DNA from: an uncultured Clostridia bacterium | GTDB taxonomy: Bacteria; Bacillota; Clostridia; TANB77; CAG-508 | Assembly: GCA_944386755.1 (NCBI GenBank) | Contig: CALXCF010000011.1 | Coordinates: 1-51,741, forward strand | Reading direction: 5' to 3' | Length of the DNA: 51,741 bases | In this document: in pieces, positions 17,092-27,068 of the stretch | How positions within the stretch are numbered: position 1 is the stretch's first letter | How the letters are laid out: every line of letters begins with the position of its first letter | Made by a program: the position numbers and the translations under genes | The notes under the pieces: model-generated | Seen by the model: the letters and a program-made list of their open reading frames with translations, nothing else | What the model was told of the DNA's origin: nothing | Databases searched by the model: none

Positions 17092-18765
17092 ATGACTAAT
17101 AAGAAAGATAAAAAGAAAATGAAATCAACTACTAAATTTACAATAATTGCACTTGTTTTAATTGCAATAGTTTGTATTGCATTAACACCTGTAACATTGC
17201 AAAATGATACATTTTACACGATAAAAATAGGTGAGCATATTGCAAAATATGGTATAGATATGCAGGATCCATTTTCGTGGCATGAAGATTTACCATATAC
17301 TTACCCACATTGGCTTTATGATTTGATAACATATTTTGTATATAGTATCTTTGGAATGACTGGTATATATATAGCGACATGTATATTATCAGTAATATTA
17401 GGTTGGTCTATATATCTAGTAAATACGAAAATAGCTAAAAATCAATTATTTTCGTTTTTTATAACAATAGGAGTAATGTATGTAATAAGGGGATATATTG
17501 CAGCAAGAGCACAGCTTGTGACATTTATATTGTTTATATTAACAATATTTTTAATAGAGAAATTTTTAGAAACAAAAAAGAAGAGATATGCAGCAGGTTT
17601 AATTATAATACCAATATTAATAGCAAATTTACATGTAGCAGTATTCCCATTTTATTTTGTATTGTATTTACCATATATTGCAGAATATCTAATTGCAGTG
17701 TTAGCAGACACAATACTTTATAAAAAAATTAAGATTTTTGTCTTAAAAAATAAAATAAATGTATTAGAAAAGAGTCAAAAGAATAACGAAAAACTAGAAA
17801 AATTAAGACAAAAACTAAAAGAATTAGAAGAAAAAGTAGATAAAGTAAAAATAAAGAGGACAAAAGAATTACAAAATCCATATAAAATAAAATTAGTAAA
17901 AAATAAAAATGTAAAATGGCTAATTTTAGTAATGATTATATGTCTATTTACAGGATTATTAACGCCAATAGGAGATACACCTTACACATATTTATATAAA
18001 ACAATGCAAGGAAATACAACACAAAATATCAATGAGCATTTACCAATGACATTATCTGATGATGTTGATGCTATGTGTGCAATAATCTTATTTTTAGCAG
18101 TATTAACCTTTACAAAGGCAAAAATACGACTATGTGATTTATTTATGATAGGTGGATTATTGTACCTAATGTTAGATTCTAGAAGGCAGATAACAATGTT
18201 TGCAATAATAGGAAGTGTTGTTTTAGGAAAATTGCTAATGGAAATGGTTAGAATATATAGTAAAGACTTAGATAAGAATGTAGTAAAAGTATTAACAAAT
18301 AAAATAGGTGTAGTTCTATTGACGTTAGTAGTTTTAAGTTTAAGCTATTATTTTGCTAAAGACAAATTTGATGACACATATATAGACGAAACAGCATATC
18401 CAGTTGCAGCATGTGATTATATATTAGAGAACATAGACTTAGGAACTGCAAGATTTTATAACGAATATAATTATGGAAGCTATATGTTGTTTAGAGGAAT
18501 ACCAGTATTTATAGATTCAAGAGCGGATTTATATTCACCAGAATTTAATGGAATAGTAGCAGATGATATATTTATGGACTTTATAGATACATCAAGTATT
18601 GGAAAATTTTACGAGGATGTATTTGAAAAGTATGATATAACACATGTAATAACTTATGACAATTCTAAAATGAATATGATAATAACAAAAACGAATGATC
18701 CACATTATAAAGAATTATACAAAGATGATTATTTTGTAATTTATGAGAGGGTGTCCGTTAATTGA
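17092..18765 (+). CDS. Polytopic membrane protein, GT-C glycosyltransferase-like
   Basis: 557 residues with about ten hydrophobic helices: one at about 15-37, several between 80 and 215, then 285-305, 330-350, 355-375 and 400-420. After the second helical block a charged coiled-coil insert (about 220-275, rich in Lys, Glu and Leu) faces one side of the membrane. The first outside loop has DTFYTIKIGEHIAKYG and DPFSWHEDLPYTYPHWLYD. The C-terminal soluble part has YNEYNYGSYMLFRGIPVFID followed by SRADLY, a signature of large bacterial GT-C-like proteins. Sugar donor and acceptor cannot be told. The TGA stop overlaps the lspA start. Confidence 0.7.
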   Translation: MTNKKDKKKMKSTTKFTIIALVLIAIVCIALTPVTLQNDTFYTIKIGEHIAKYGIDMQDPFSWHEDLPYTYPHWLYDLITYFVYSIFGMTGIYIATCILSVILGWSIYLVNTKIAKNQLFSFFITIGVMYVIRGYIAARAQLVTFILFILTIFLIEKFLETKKKRYAAGLIIIPILIANLHVAVFPFYFVLYLPYIAEYLIAVLADTILYKKIKIFVLKNKINVLEKSQKNNEKLEKLRQKLKELEEKVDKVKIKRTKELQNPYKIKLVKNKNVKWLILVMIICLFTGLLTPIGDTPYTYLYKTMQGNTTQNINEHLPMTLSDDVDAMCAIILFLAVLTFTKAKIRLCDLFMIGGLLYLMLDSRRQITMFAIIGSVVLGKLLMEMVRIYSKDLDKNVVKVLTNKIGVVLLTLVVLSLSYYFAKDKFDDTYIDETAYPVAACDYILENIDLGTARFYNEYNYGSYMLFRGIPVFIDSRADLYSPEFNGIVADDIFMDFIDTSSIGKFYEDVFEKYDITHVITYDNSKMNMIITKTNDPHYKELYKDDYFVIYERVSVN

Positions 18766-19229
18766 AAAATGTAAAAAAGATTAATAAATTTGATATTGCA
18801 ATAATTTTAATAATTATTGCAATAATAGTAATTGACCAAGTATCAAAAATTATTGTTCAAAATGTAGGAAATATAATTATTGAACAAAATACTTATTCAA
18901 CATCTAGTACAGATTCAAATTCTGCAATAATGTATATAGTTACTAATCTAATAATAATAGTTATTATTGCAAGATTTATGTTGTCACAAAATCAGTTTAT
19001 CGATAAAATATTGAAAGTATTTCTTAGTTTTATAATTGCAGGTGGGATATCTAATTTGATAGATAGAATTGCAAGAGGTTATGTATTAGAATGGATAAAT
19101 ATTAGTGGAATAGAGTGGTTACCAATGTTTAATATAGCAGATATATTTGTTCTAATCGGCTGGATTTTAGTTGTTGGAAAGTTTACTTATTTTACTGCAA
19201 AAGAATTGAGACAAAAGTTTGAAAAATAA
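18762..19229 (+). CDS. lspA: Lipoprotein signal peptidase (signal peptidase II)
   Basis: 155-residue integral membrane aspartic protease that removes signal peptides from diacylglyceryl-modified prolipoproteins. Four hydrophobic helices (about 8-27, 50-70, 80-100 and 125-148). Catalytic Asp residues are visible in GGISNLIDRIARGYV (about residue 105) and FNIADIFVLIGW (about 127). The N-terminal D-Q-V-S-K is conserved. The TTG start overlaps the previous stop by four bases, so translation is probably coupled. rluD follows after 56 nt, the usual lspA-rluD order of Firmicutes. Confidence 0.93.
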   Translation: MKNVKKINKFDIAIILIIIAIIVIDQVSKIIVQNVGNIIIEQNTYSTSSTDSNSAIMYIVTNLIIIVIIARFMLSQNQFIDKILKVFLSFIIAGGISNLIDRIARGYVLEWINISGIEWLPMFNIADIFVLIGWILVVGKFTYFTAKELRQKFEK

Positions 19230-19285
19230 TTATAACTTTGAATTTTAACATTATTTTTCAAATAACATGTTACCTTAGGAAAGGA

Positions 19286-20188
19286 ATGTTAGTTAAAGTG
19301 AAAAAGTTTATTGTAGAAAAGGAAGAAGAAAATAAAAGAATTGATAGTTATTTATCTGAAAAAAATGAAGATTTATCAAGAGTTGCAATACAAAGATTAA
19401 TTTCAGAAGAAAAGGTTAAAGTAAATGATAAAAAAGTTAAACCATCATATAAAGTGCAAGAAAATGATGAAATTACATTGGAAGAAGAACAACCAAAGGA
19501 GATTTCATTAAAAGCACAAAATATTCCATTAGAAATAATTTATGAAGATAATGATATCATAGTGGTAAATAAACCTAAAGGAATGGTAGTGCATCCAGCA
19601 AATGGAAATCCGGATGGTACACTTGTAAATGCTGTTATGGCTATTTGTAAAGATTCTTTATCTGGAATAGGTGGAGAAATAAGACCAGGGATAGTTCATA
19701 GACTTGATAAAGATACATCTGGAATTATAGTTGTGGCTAAAAATGATAAGGCTCATATTAATTTAAGTGAACAGATAAAAAATCATGAAGTTAAAAAAAC
19801 ATATATTGCAATTGTAAGAGGAGTTGTGAAAGAAAACCAAGCAACAATAAATATGCCAATTGGAAGAAGTGAGAAAGATAGAAAGAAGATGGCAGTTACC
19901 AAAAAAGGTAAAGAGGCAATAACTCATTTTAAGGTATTAAAGAGATTTGAAGATTATACAGTATTAGAGGTGAATATAGAAACAGGAAGAACACATCAAA
20001 TAAGAGTGCATTTAGCTCAAATTGGATATCCAATTATAGGAGATAGTACATATTCAAGTGGTAAGAATAAATGGGGAATAAAAGGACAGGCTTTGCATGC
20101 CAAAAGTCTTGAATTTAGACATCCTATTACAGGTGAGAAAATGAAGTTAGAAGCGGAACTACCAGAATATATGAGACGATTAATTTAA
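19286..20188 (+). CDS. rluD: RluA-family pseudouridine synthase (RluD-type)
   Basis: 300 residues from ATG 19286. An S4 RNA-binding domain (about 10-75, RIDSYLSEKNEDLSRVAIQR) precedes the catalytic domain, with the signature HRLDKDTSGIIVVAKND (catalytic Asp near residue 138) and further motifs VNKPKGMVVHPA, GRTHQIRVHLA and IIGDSTY. It would isomerise uridines in 23S rRNA, by analogy helix 69 for RluD. The end of the reading frame runs into the left arm of a large structured element, so the mRNA 3' end folds within it. The start could also be GTG 19298. Confidence 0.93.
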   Translation: MLVKVKKFIVEKEEENKRIDSYLSEKNEDLSRVAIQRLISEEKVKVNDKKVKPSYKVQENDEITLEEEQPKEISLKAQNIPLEIIYEDNDIIVVNKPKGMVVHPANGNPDGTLVNAVMAICKDSLSGIGGEIRPGIVHRLDKDTSGIIVVAKNDKAHINLSEQIKNHEVKKTYIAIVRGVVKENQATINMPIGRSEKDRKKMAVTKKGKEAITHFKVLKRFEDYTVLEVNIETGRTHQIRVHLAQIGYPIIGDSTYSSGKNKWGIKGQALHAKSLEFRHPITGEKMKLEAELPEYMRRLI

Positions 20189-20347
20189 TAATTTATATCG
20201 TTTCTTGGCTAACATTACATTATAGATAAATTCTAAACTTATAAAATAGGCACCTCTCAAAGCAAGTTTGAGATTCTCCTATTTTATAAGTAAAGAATTT
20301 TTACTATAATTTCATTCGCATTCGAAACTCATAAATTATTAAATTAA
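20180..20347. ncRNA. Large nested hairpin element, copy 1
   Basis: 168-nt element after rluD: outer arms of 17 nt pair perfectly (20180-20196 with 20331-20347), a middle stem forms around TTATAG/CTATAA, and an inner 14-bp stem (20237-20250 with 20278-20291) encloses a CTCAAA/TTTGAG hairpin with GCAAG loop. Unpaired segments GGCTAACATTACA and TTTCATTCGCATTCG are nearly identical in copy 2 at 45104, while the stems differ in sequence but stay paired. Either a structured RNA or a miniature mobile element. The left arm overlaps the rluD stop region. Confidence 0.65.
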
Positions 20348-20368
20348 TCTTTAAGGTAGCTAAAAAAT

Positions 20369-20398
20369 CAGGGATTTAAGCCCATCTTTTAATCCCTG
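20369..20398 (+). repeat. Palindromic repeat CAGGGATT/AATCCCTG
   Basis: Arms identical to those of the GGGAC-family repeats (AGGGATT...AATCCCT) but without the GGGACG core. Lies in the rluB leader, 24 nt before ATG 20422. Confidence 0.45.
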
Positions 20399-20421
20399 CT
20401 CTCTCGAAAGGAAGAAATTAA

Positions 20422-21150
20422 ATGGAAGAAGTAAGATTACAGAAATTTATAGCAGATTGTGGAATTACATCAAGAAGAAAAGCTGAAGAATTAATAATTC
20501 AAGGAAAAATAAAAGTAAATGGAAAAGTTGTAACAGAGTTGGGAACAAAAATAAATCCACAAAAAGATGTTGTAGTATATAATGATAGACAAATTCAAAA
20601 TGATAATAAATATGTTTATATATTGTTAAATAAGCCTATTGGATATGTTACAACAGTAAAAGACCAATTTAGTAGAGATTCAGTTTTGGATTTAGTTAAA
20701 GTTAAAGAAAGAATTGTTCCTGTTGGTAGATTAGATATGTATACATCAGGAGCATTAATCTTAACAAATGACGGGGATTTTGTATATCAAGTGACACATC
20801 CAAAACATGAAATAGATAAAACATATACAGTTACAATTAAGGGAAAAATAACTAATGAAGCGGTACAAAAATTAAGAGATGGCGTAAAAATAGAGGATAA
20901 AGAGACATATATAACCAAGCCTGCTAAAGTAAAAATATTAAAAATAGATGAAGAAAAGAATCAATCAAGATTAGAAATAACCATTCATGAAGGAAAAAAT
21001 AGACAAGTAAGGAAGATGTGTGAAGCAGTAGGACATAAAGTGTTAGCTTTGCATAGGAGTAAAATAGTAGGAATAGATATTAAGAATTTACCATTAGGAA
21101 AATGGAGATTTCTGAATCAAAATGAAGTAAAAAGAATTTTAAAAAAATAA
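20422..21150 (+). CDS. rluB: RsuA/RluB-family pseudouridine synthase
   Basis: 242 residues. An N-terminal S4 domain (about 3-60, RLQKFIADCGITSRRKAEEL, then IIQGKIKVNGKVV) precedes the RsuA-type catalytic core with VPVGRLDMYTSGALILTNDG (catalytic Asp near residue 102) and the late motif IHEGKNRQVRKMCEAVGH. It would modify 23S rRNA in the peptidyl-transferase region, by analogy with RluB. AAAGGAAG precedes the ATG. The S1-domain gene downstream is 71 nt away. Confidence 0.93.
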   Translation: MEEVRLQKFIADCGITSRRKAEELIIQGKIKVNGKVVTELGTKINPQKDVVVYNDRQIQNDNKYVYILLNKPIGYVTTVKDQFSRDSVLDLVKVKERIVPVGRLDMYTSGALILTNDGDFVYQVTHPKHEIDKTYTVTIKGKITNEAVQKLRDGVKIEDKETYITKPAKVKILKIDEEKNQSRLEITIHEGKNRQVRKMCEAVGHKVLALHRSKIVGIDIKNLPLGKWRFLNQNEVKRILKK

Positions 21151-21221
21151 TGCAAAATATTGAAAAATAAAATCAAAAAATATATAATTGTACAAACGAA
21201 AGAATAAGGAGAAAATAACAA

Positions 21222-22031
21222 ATGAATACATTTAAATTTATACCAGAAGGATGGAATAATGAGATTACAAAATTAGATACAGTAGAAGATATTAAGGATT
21301 GTCTGGAAAATCAAACAACATTGCAGGGATTAGTTAAAAGTTGTGATGAAAATTATAATTTACATATAAACTTAGGAAAAGGAATTACAGGAATAATCCC
21401 AAGAGAGGAAGTTGAAGCTATAAATCTTGAGGAAACTGGATTGCCAAAAACAAATTTGTGTACAGGTAAAGTTCATAAATTTGTTCAGTTCAGAATAAAA
21501 GATGTTAGGCAAGATAAAAATGTAATTTTGTCCAGAAAAGAAGTTCAACAAGATGCTTTAAATTGGGTGAAAAATGATTTGCAAGTAGGACAAAGAATAG
21601 AAGGAATAGTTAAAAATATTAGACCATATGGGGCATTTATTGAAATTGGTGGAGGAGTAGTAGGTTTAGCACATATTGAAGATTTATCAATAGCAAGAAT
21701 AAAAAGTCCTTCTGAAAGGCTAAAAATTGGACAAAAGGTTGAAGTTGTGCTAAAATCTATAAATAGAGATGATGGTAAAGTAATTTTATCATATAAAGAA
21801 ACTCTTGGAACTTGGGAAGAAAATGTAGAAAAATTCGAGCAAGGCACAAAAGCAAAAGGAATAGTTAGAGAAACAGAGAAAAATAAAAATGGCATATTTA
21901 TTGAATTAACACCTAATTTAGTTGGTATGTCAGAATATGAAGAAGGATTAGAATATGGACAAGTAGTTGATGTCTATATAAAGAAAATAGATAAACAAAA
22001 GAAAAAAATAAAGTTATCAATTTATAAATAG
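21222..22031 (+). CDS. Protein with three S1 RNA-binding domains
   Basis: 269 residues, three S1 domains at about 30-105 (LQGLVKSCDENYNLHINLGK, then GITGIIPREEVE), 122-190 (GQRIEGIVKNIRPYGAFIEI, then GGGVVGLAHIEDLS) and 205-269 (AKGIVRETEKNKNGIFIELT). The middle domain is the most canonical. It resembles the short ribosomal-S1-like proteins of Clostridia that bind mRNA or ribosomes; the acidic first 25 residues are lineage-specific. Whether it acts on the ribosome is not shown. AAGGAGAAAATAACAA precedes the ATG. Confidence 0.87.
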   Translation: MNTFKFIPEGWNNEITKLDTVEDIKDCLENQTTLQGLVKSCDENYNLHINLGKGITGIIPREEVEAINLEETGLPKTNLCTGKVHKFVQFRIKDVRQDKNVILSRKEVQQDALNWVKNDLQVGQRIEGIVKNIRPYGAFIEIGGGVVGLAHIEDLSIARIKSPSERLKIGQKVEVVLKSINRDDGKVILSYKETLGTWEENVEKFEQGTKAKGIVRETEKNKNGIFIELTPNLVGMSEYEEGLEYGQVVDVYIKKIDKQKKKIKLSIYK

Positions 22032-22061
22032 AAAATTCTAATTATTTAAGGGGGAATTAAA

Positions 22062-22997
22062 ATGGTTGAAGATAACCAAATTAAAGCACAAGTATCACCT
22101 TTTGCAATAAGAGAAGGAGAAATTAAGACATTTGATGGTAAAGACGGGTATGTTTCAATGAATCAAATTGTACATAAAATTAACATTGGACATATAAATG
22201 AAATTCATTTTGCAATCTTAGAATTAGTAAATGAATTTGAATTTATTACCTCAAGACAATTATATCAAATGTTAGAAATTAAAGGAATTGATCCTAAATC
22301 ACAAGACAAATTAAATAATAAATTGGATCAATTGGTAAAATCAAAAATATTGACAAGATATTATTTTACATCTGATGAAGGAAAAGGAATTTATCGTATT
22401 TATTGCTTAGAGAAGATGGGAAAATATTTATTAAATTCAAAGGAAATTGAATGTAAATGGCAACCATCAGATAATACAAAACCAGTTCCAATGATTAAGA
22501 AAAGATTAGCTGGAAACCAAACAATCATTGCATATTTAAGAAAAGTAAAAGCATTTGATAGCTATACAGTAAAACCAGCAATAACTGCAAAATCTGCGGG
22601 TAAATTATTTAAGGCAACAGGTGGAGCTGTTAAATTAACTAAGAATAGAAAATCAATACAATTTGTTTTTGAAGTAGTAAGAAGAGAACAAGATTGGCAA
22701 AAGAAATTAGTTGAGAAAATGAGATTATATAAAGATTTCTATGAAAACTTTGTACCAGGAGATTCAGGATTTAGTGGTATGCCACAATTAATATTAATTT
22801 GTGAAGATGAAAAACATATGGCAGAATGTTTTAAAGAGATAGTAAAAAATCAAGTAGAAATACCACAAATTAAGTTATATTTTTCAACAGATTTAAGACA
22901 AAATGAAGAAACTTTGGAAAATACTTTAGTTGATTTTAAATTGGTTGATGGAAAATATAAGATGGAAAATGTCGAATTAAAATTATTAGGAATGTAA
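22062..22997 (+). CDS. Winged-helix-like protein of unknown function
   Basis: 311 residues. Residues 45-125 look like a winged helix (INEIHFAILELVNEFEFITS, RQLYQMLEIKGIDPKSQDKL, LDQLVKSKILTRYYF), like the N-terminus of replication-relaxation proteins. The C-terminal half (about 165-311) alternates strands and helices, with VKLTKNRKSIQFVFEVVRRE followed by QDW and MPQLILICEDEKHMAECFKE; the latter could be a nuclease-like or ligand-sensing fold, but no complete active site is visible. It follows the S1 protein by 30 nt and is likely cotranscribed. A palindromic repeat follows the stop codon. Confidence 0.55.
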   Translation: MVEDNQIKAQVSPFAIREGEIKTFDGKDGYVSMNQIVHKINIGHINEIHFAILELVNEFEFITSRQLYQMLEIKGIDPKSQDKLNNKLDQLVKSKILTRYYFTSDEGKGIYRIYCLEKMGKYLLNSKEIECKWQPSDNTKPVPMIKKRLAGNQTIIAYLRKVKAFDSYTVKPAITAKSAGKLFKATGGAVKLTKNRKSIQFVFEVVRREQDWQKKLVEKMRLYKDFYENFVPGDSGFSGMPQLILICEDEKHMAECFKEIVKNQVEIPQIKLYFSTDLRQNEETLENTLVDFKLVDGKYKMENVELKLLGM

Positions 22998-22998
22998 A

Positions 22999-23056
22999 GA
23001 GGGATTTAGGGGACGGACCTAAAATCCCTTTTTTTAGGGATTTTGGGACGGACCTT
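22999..23056 (+). repeat. GGGAC-family palindromic repeat, copy 4
   Basis: GAGGGATTTAGGGGACGGACC, then AAAATCCC, a T-run, AGGGATTTT and a second GGGACGGACC. The inner AAAATCCC/GGGATTTT hairpin with T-rich loop could also terminate transcription of the upstream operon. Confidence 0.65.
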
Positions 23057-23215
23057 TAATTTCGATTTAAGGATAAATTTTAATTTAACTTTGAAATGGA
23101 CTATTGATTTGGCTTGAAATTTTGAAAGTTTTATATTATAATAGTGAACATAAATTGGTTGGAGTGTTTGGGTAAAAAATCAATTTATGACTATAAAAGA
23201 TATAGGAGGTAAATA

Positions 23216-23674
23216 ATGAAACCAGAAGAAAGACTTAAAGAAATGATACGGTTGTTACATGAAGAGAGGGTTGTAGAAAAATTAGTCGATGCACAAAAAG
23301 AAGGTGGACTTATAAAAGTCAATACAGTTTATGCTGAAGAGAAAAAGAAACTTTTTGGAAAATTGTTTGACTTTAGACAAAAAGTAAGAGCAGCTTTAGA
23401 AAAAAGGGAATATTATATCAATGAAAATAATTGTGAGATATATCCAGATGATGCATTACAATTTTGTTTTGTTTGCATGATGGCAGGAATAAGTGATATT
23501 GATGTATTAAAAGATTGGTATCAGGTTATAGACTCACTTAAAAAAATCAGTGGCGAGTATAATGAACTTGCAAATAAATTAGTGGGATTTTTAGGTGCAG
23601 AACGTTCATGTCATGCAGATATTTTTACAGCTTATAATACTGGAGAATTATTAGAAATGTTTTTCTCTGATTAA
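23216..23674 (+). CDS. Hypothetical protein, 152 aa, contains an in-frame CGG
   Basis: I do not recognise the family. It is soluble and helical by pattern (PEERLKEMIRLLHEERVVEK, then FDFRQKVRAALEKREYYINE), with a Cys-containing middle (ALQFCFVCMMAGI) and an acidic end. The start is firm: ATAGGAGG sits 6 nt before ATG 23216. Codon 12 is CGG (23249-23251). A +1 skip there would reach TAG within nine codons, so the protein needs triplet reading of this CGG. Some codons (GGC-GAG, GTC-GAT) differ from the neighbours, which would fit recent arrival. Possible alternatives: the CGG acts as a translation brake, or the gene is a passenger. Confidence 0.55.
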   Translation: MKPEERLKEMIRLLHEERVVEKLVDAQKEGGLIKVNTVYAEEKKKLFGKLFDFRQKVRAALEKREYYINENNCEIYPDDALQFCFVCMMAGISDIDVLKDWYQVIDSLKKISGEYNELANKLVGFLGAERSCHADIFTAYNTGELLEMFFSD

Positions 23675-23711
23675 ATAAAATCCGAAAACTCAAACACACT
23701 AAGAATTAAAC

Positions 23712-23746
23712 AAAAAAAGTTCTAGGTAATTCCCAGAACTTTTTTT
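23712..23746. terminator. Bidirectional terminator between convergent genes
   Basis: Arms AAAAAAAGTTCT and AGAACTTTTTTT (23712-23723 with 23735-23746); the pflA stop codon lies inside. Confidence 0.85.
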
Positions 23747-24453
23747 GCTCTTTGTACATCATCATTATTTGCATCTCTAACACCATCTAACTCATATTTT
23801 AGACAGAGTTTTTCCCATTTAAATTTTCCCATGCTATGATATGGAAGAATTTCAACTTTTTGAACATTAGACAAAGAATTTATAAAATCTTTTAATTTTA
23901 GTAAATCATTAGTATCATCAGTATATCCTGGAATTAAAACTTGTCTAATCCAAACAGGGACATTATTATCACTTAAATATTTTGCAAATTCTAATTCTAA
24001 CTTATTTCCAACACCGACTAAAGACTTACATTTTTCATTATCTATATGCTTAATATCTAATAGAACTAAATCAGTTAAATTTAAAAGTTTTTTAACATCA
24101 TCAGTTAAAGTAACCATACCAGAGGTGTCAATGCAAGTGTGAATATTATATTCCTTTAATTTAGTGAATAAAGCTACCAAAAAGTGAACTTGTAGTAATG
24201 GTTCTCCACCAGTTACAGTAACTCCACCGTCTGGCTGAATATAATTTCTATAACGCAAAATTTTATCTAATATTTCATCTAATGATTGGTAATGTCCACC
24301 ATTAATGTCCCAAGTATCACGATTATGGCAATATTTGCATTGAAGATGGCAACCTTGTAAAAATAATACAAATCTAATTCCAGGACCATCAACAGTTCCA
24401 AAAGATTCTATTGAGTGAACTTTAGCATAGTATTGTAAATTTTGTTTATTCAT
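23722..24453 (-). CDS. pflA: Pyruvate formate-lyase activating enzyme
   Basis: 243-residue radical SAM enzyme that makes the glycyl radical on PflB. The [4Fe-4S] motif CxxxCxxC is in HLQCKYCHNRD (about residue 36). The N-terminus has VHSIESFGTVDGPGIRFVLF, the family signature, and SAM-binding glycines are in VTGGEPLLQ. It lies downstream of pflB on the same strand with a 106-nt gap that contains a palindromic repeat. Together the two supply formate and acetyl-CoA anaerobically. Confidence 0.96.
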   Translation of the reverse strand: MNKQNLQYYAKVHSIESFGTVDGPGIRFVLFLQGCHLQCKYCHNRDTWDINGGHYQSLDEILDKILRYRNYIQPDGGVTVTGGEPLLQVHFLVALFTKLKEYNIHTCIDTSGMVTLTDDVKKLLNLTDLVLLDIKHIDNEKCKSLVGVGNKLELEFAKYLSDNNVPVWIRQVLIPGYTDDTNDLLKLKDFINSLSNVQKVEILPYHSMGKFKWEKLCLKYELDGVRDANNDDVQRAKKVLGIT

Positions 24454-24505
24454 AATTTCTCATTCCTTAATTAATGTATTTAAATTTTGATAATAAAATG
24501 AATAA

Positions 24506-24559
24506 GGATTGTCCCTTAGTCCCTTTAAGAGGGATTAGAAGAACGTCCCCTAATCCCTC
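24506..24559 (-). repeat. GGGAC-family palindromic repeat, copy 5
   Basis: On the minus strand: GAGGGATTAGGGGACGTTC, then TAATCCCTC, then AAGGGACTAAGGGACA, directly after the pflB stop and before pflA. It is closest in core to copy 1 at dapL. Confidence 0.65.
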
Positions 24560-26797
24560 TTAAATTTTCTCATGTATTGTTCTGTGTATTACGTCTAACT
24601 GTTGTTCTCTTGTTAGTTTAGTGAAGTGTACTGCATATCCTGATACTCTTATTGTTAATTGTGGATATTTTTCAGGATGTTCCATTGCATCTTCTAATAG
24701 GCTTCTATCAAATACATTTACATTTATATGATGTCCAGTTTGTTTGAAATATCCATCAAGCATTGTAATTAAGTTTGTAACACGTTGTTCTTCCGTTTTT
24801 CCAAGTGTTCCAGGTGTTATTGAGAATGTGTATGATATTCCATCTTCTGCTGAGTCAAATGGTAATTTTGCAATTGAATTCATTACTGCTAAAGCTCCAT
24901 TTGTATCTCTTCCATGTAATGGGTTTGCTCCTGGTCCAAATGGTTCTCCAGCTCTTCTTCCATCTGGTGTGTTTCCTGTTGCTTTACCATATACAACATT
25001 TGAAGTTATTGTTAATATTGATAAAGTGTGTTTTGAATGTCTATATGTTTGATGTTTTCTTAATTTATTCATAAATTTCTTTGTGATGTCAACTGCTATT
25101 TGATCTACTCTATCATCATCGTTTCCGAATTTTGGGAAATCACCTTCAACTTCATAATCAACAGCAAGTCCATCTTCATTTCTGATTACTTTAACTTTTG
25201 CATATTTTATTGCAGATAGTGAATCGGCTACAACAGATAGTCCAGCTATTCCACAAGCCATTGTTCTTAATATTTCTCTATCATGTAATGCCATTTCAAT
25301 TGCTTCATATGAATATTTATCATGCATATAGTGTATAGCATTTAATGCTTTTATATAAATTCTTGCAACATAATCCATCATTTGCTCAAATTTTGCCATT
25401 ACTTCATCATAATCTAAATATTCAGAAGTTATTGGTGCAAAGATTGGTGTAACTTGTTTTCCAGATATTTCATCTCTACCACCATTGATTGCATATAGTA
25501 AAGTTTTTGCTAAATTTGCTCTTGCACCGAAGAATTGCATTTGTTTACCAATTTTCATAGGTGATACACAACAAGCAATTCCATAGTCATCTCCTAGAGT
25601 GATTCTCATTAAATCATCATTTTCATATTGAATTGATGAGGTTTTAATAGATAAGTTAGTAGTGTACTTTTTGAATCCTTCTGGAAGTCTTGTTGACCAT
25701 AGTACTGTTAAATTTGGCTCTGGTGCAGGTCCTAAAGTTTCTAATGTGTGTAATAATCTAAAAGAGTTTTTAGTAACTAAGGTTCTACCGTCAATTCCCA
25801 TACCACCAATACTTTCAGTTACCCAAACTGGGTCTCCACTAAATAGTTCGTTATATTCAGGTGTTCTTAAGAAACGTACTAATCTTAATTTCATAACAAA
25901 ATGGTCCATAATTTCTTGTGCTTCTTCTTCAGTTATAACACCATTTTTTAAATCTCTTTCAAAATAGATGTCTAAGAAAGTTGATGTTCTTCCTAAACTC
26001 ATTGCAGCACCATTTTGGTCTTTTATTGCTCCTAAATATCCAAAGTATAACCATTGAACAGCTTCTTTTGCATTGTTTGCTGGTTTAGAAATATCAAAAC
26101 CATATTTTGAAGCCATAACTTTTAATTCATTTAGAGCTTTAATTTGTTCACTAATTTCTTCTCTTTCACGAATAACTTCTTCAGTCATTTCATCAACATT
26201 TAAAACTTCTAATTCATCTTTTTTCTCATTTATTAAAACATCAACACCATATAGAGCGACACGTCTATAATCTCCAATGATTCTTCCACGTCCATATCCA
26301 TCAGGTAATCCTGTTAATAAATGAGAACTTCTTGCAGCTCTAATATCAGGTGTATAAACACTAAATACTCCATCATTGTGTGTTTTTCTATATTTATGGA
26401 AGATTTCTTCAACTTCATCATCTACTTTTCTTCCATATGCTTCACATGATTTTTCTACAATTCTGATTCCTCCAAAAGGCATGATAGCTCTTTTTAAAGG
26501 TGCGTCAGTTTGAAGTCCTACTATATCTTCTAAGTCTTTATCAATATATCCAGCTTCATGGCTAGAAACTGTAGATACAGTTTTTGTATCTATATCTAAT
26601 ACTCCACCTTCTGAATCATGTTCTTTTTGATATAATTCTAAAACTTCATCCCATAGCTTTTTTGTTTTTTCAGTTGCTCCTGCTAAGAAAGAGCTGTCTC
26701 CTTCATATGGTGTATAGTTTTTTTGTATAAATTCTCTTACATTTATTTCGTCTTGCCAATCTCCTAGTGTAAATCCATTCCATTGTTCAAATTTCAT
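24560..26797 (-). CDS. pflB: Formate C-acetyltransferase (pyruvate formate-lyase)
   Basis: 745-residue glycyl-radical enzyme converting pyruvate and CoA to acetyl-CoA and formate. The catalytic Cys-Cys pair is in [11 protein letters not shown] (about residue 412). The C-terminal glycyl-radical loop reads [11 protein letters not shown], with Gly near residue 722. The start is ATG 26797 behind AGGAGG; the longer in-frame extension has no ribosome binding site. Full length, with pflA downstream. With AdhE at 29350 it forms the mixed-acid and ethanol branch. Confidence 0.97.
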   Translation of the reverse strand: MKFEQWNGFTLGDWQDEINVREFIQKNYTPYEGDSSFLAGATEKTKKLWDEVLELYQKEHDSEGGVLDIDTKTVSTVSSHEAGYIDKDLEDIVGLQTDAPLKRAIMPFGGIRIVEKSCEAYGRKVDDEVEEIFHKYRKTHNDGVFSVYTPDIRAARSSHLLTGLPDGYGRGRIIGDYRRVALYGVDVLINEKKDELEVLNVDEMTEEVIREREEISEQIKALNELKVMASKYGFDISKPANNAKEAVQWLYFGYLGAIKDQNGAAMSLGRTSTFLDIYFERDLKNGVITEEEAQEIMDHFVMKLRLVRFLRTPEYNELFSGDPVWVTESIGGMGIDGRTLVTKNSFRLLHTLETLGPAPEPNLTVLWSTRLPEGFKKYTTNLSIKTSSIQYENDDLMRITLGDDYGIACCVSPMKIGKQMQFFGARANLAKTLLYAINGGRDEISGKQVTPIFAPITSEYLDYDEVMAKFEQMMDYVARIYIKALNAIHYMHDKYSYEAIEMALHDREILRTMACGIAGLSVVADSLSAIKYAKVKVIRNEDGLAVDYEVEGDFPKFGNDDDRVDQIAVDITKKFMNKLRKHQTYRHSKHTLSILTITSNVVYGKATGNTPDGRRAGEPFGPGANPLHGRDTNGALAVMNSIAKLPFDSAEDGISYTFSITPGTLGKTEEQRVTNLITMLDGYFKQTGHHINVNVFDRSLLEDAMEHPEKYPQLTIRVSGYAVHFTKLTREQQLDVIHRTIHEKI

Positions 26798-27068
26798 AAT
26801 ATACCTCCTTATATATTTTTTATTCAATTTAAATTTATTGTCTTTTAATAGTATTGACAAATTCACCGTTTTTTATTAAATAGAAAAAATCTTCGAGTTT
26901 GTTAACGCACGCCTTTCTTATGATAACATAGCTATAAAAGTTATGCAATGAAAATACGTGATTTTGTCAAAATACAATAATCTTTTAGAACAGTAACCAA
27001 TTTTGATTTAACAAAATCATAATAATAAAAATGGAAAAAGACTGTTGCTTTTGCAACAAAAAATAAAA
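26798..27068 (-). promoter_or_regulatory. pflB upstream region with candidate promoter
   Basis: 271 AT-rich bases with no gene. On the minus strand a TTGACA (complement of 26965-26970) is followed after 17 nt by the weak hexamer TGCATA. A 150-nt leader would result. Several short inverted repeats are present, none convincing as an FNR, Rex or riboswitch element. Confidence 0.35.
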
